Source: an uncultured Saprospiraceae bacterium (lineage in GTDB: Bacteria > Bacteroidota > Bacteroidia > Chitinophagales > Saprospiraceae). Taken from it: 6,208 bases of DNA. Made by a program: the position numbers and the translations under genes. The notes beneath the pieces are model-generated. The model worked only from the letters and a program-made list of their open reading frames with translations. It did not search any database and had not been told where the DNA came from. The stretch covers positions 1 through 6,208 of the forward strand of contig CALHKJ010000565.1 in the NCBI GenBank assembly GCA_938033975.1. Reading direction: 5' to 3'. This document shows, one piece after another, positions 5,865 through 6,208 of this stretch. Numbering within the stretch: position 1 is the stretch's first letter; each line of letters starts with the position of its first letter.

Positions 5865-5901
5865 CAGATTTGGATTTGTTTCTCAATATATGATTGAAAT
5901 T

Positions 5902-6208
5902 TTACCCAATCAATTCTCCTTCTTTCAAGAAAGGTTGCTCGTAATATCTCTTCCCAGTTGCCTCATACATCGCATTGGCGAGTGCTCCAAAAATTGGTGG
6001 ATAGGGTGGTTCGCCTAATCCAGTTGGGTCGATGTCGTTTTTTACAAAGTGCACCTCTATTTCTTTGGGTGCTTCTGGCATCCTGATCATTCGGTATTGA
6101 TGGAAATTTGTTTGTTGGGGCTTACCATCTTCAAAGCTCAACTCTCCATATAAGGCAGTTCCTATGCCGTCGATGATACCGCCTTCGGCCATATTTGCGG
6201 CAGCGTCC
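5902..6208 (-). CDS. Xanthine dehydrogenase-family molybdopterin-binding subunit (IorB type), C-terminal part
   Basis: Only the last 101 or so codons are inside the window; the frame is open to the right edge (DAAANMAEGGIIDGIG), so the gene begins outside. EGGIIDGIGTALYGEL, then NFHQYRMIRMPEAPKEIEVHF, then DIDPTGLGEPPYPPIFGALANA, then ATGKR near the end is the C-terminal signature of the large molybdenum-binding subunit. It most resembles the isoquinoline 1-oxidoreductase beta-subunit group. The Glu in GLGEP is the conserved active-site base of the family, so the enzyme looks catalytically intact. These subunits hydroxylate N-heterocycles or aldehydes and usually pair with a small 2Fe-2S subunit, often encoded next door; that partner is not in view. 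The internal ATG at 6192 is not the start. The C-terminus ends normally with a short basic/acidic tail. Confidence 0.92.
   Translation of the reverse strand, partial: DAAANMAEGGIIDGIGTALYGELSFEDGKPQQTNFHQYRMIRMPEAPKEIEVHFVKNDIDPTGLGEPPYPPIFGALANAMYEATGKRYYEQPFLKEGELIG

Noticed and set aside
5749..6018. Plus-strand open frame of 89 codons
   Set aside because: It runs antisense across the DUF1801-like start and the molybdopterin-subunit C-terminus, both of which have recognisable motifs.

Overview
The window looks like a piece of a Bacteroidota chromosome, probably a marine Cytophagia-type lineage. It is AT-rich, and start codons lack clear Shine-Dalgarno sequences. One gene is preceded by TACATTTG, which fits the Bacteroidota -7 element TAnnTTTG. 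The recognisable proteins (a YbiT-like ABC-F with an altered second nucleotide-binding domain, DUF2256, a DUF1801-like protein, an IorB-type molybdenum hydroxylase) also fit that phylum. Assignment below phylum is inference. No mobile element, phage gene, CRISPR array, tRNA or rRNA was seen.

Layout. At 1-1241 a four-helix membrane protein (46-531, +) converges on a secreted alpha/beta hydrolase (528-1241, -); their stop codons overlap. At 1242-1392 is a divergent intergenic region with a candidate promoter for the ABC-F gene. At 1393-3024 (+) is the ABC-F ATPase, whose stop overlaps the stop of the next minus-strand gene. At 3021-4505 (-) is a run read as DUF2256 mini-protein (4350-4505), 215-aa membrane-anchored protein (3629-4276), then 203-aa membrane-anchored coiled-coil protein (3021-3632). 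The last two overlap by 4 bp (TTGA) and are almost certainly translationally coupled. At 4506-4860 is a gene-free stretch with two small hairpins. At 4861-5310 (+) is an Ala/Gly-rich 149-aa protein ending in a strong intrinsic terminator (5337-5368). At 5369-5486 is a purine-rich array of degenerate 7-bp units. At 5487-6208 (-) are a DUF1801-like protein and, upstream of it, the C-terminal end of a xanthine dehydrogenase-family molybdopterin subunit that runs off the window.

Most of this is ordinary housekeeping or accessory content and no complete new system is evident. The points most worth a second look are: the matched loss of both halves of one ATP site in the ABC-F protein; the overlapping pair of unrecognised anchored proteins; the heptad array at 5372-5476; and the DUF2256 gene, which is easily missed because a longer spurious frame lies opposite it.
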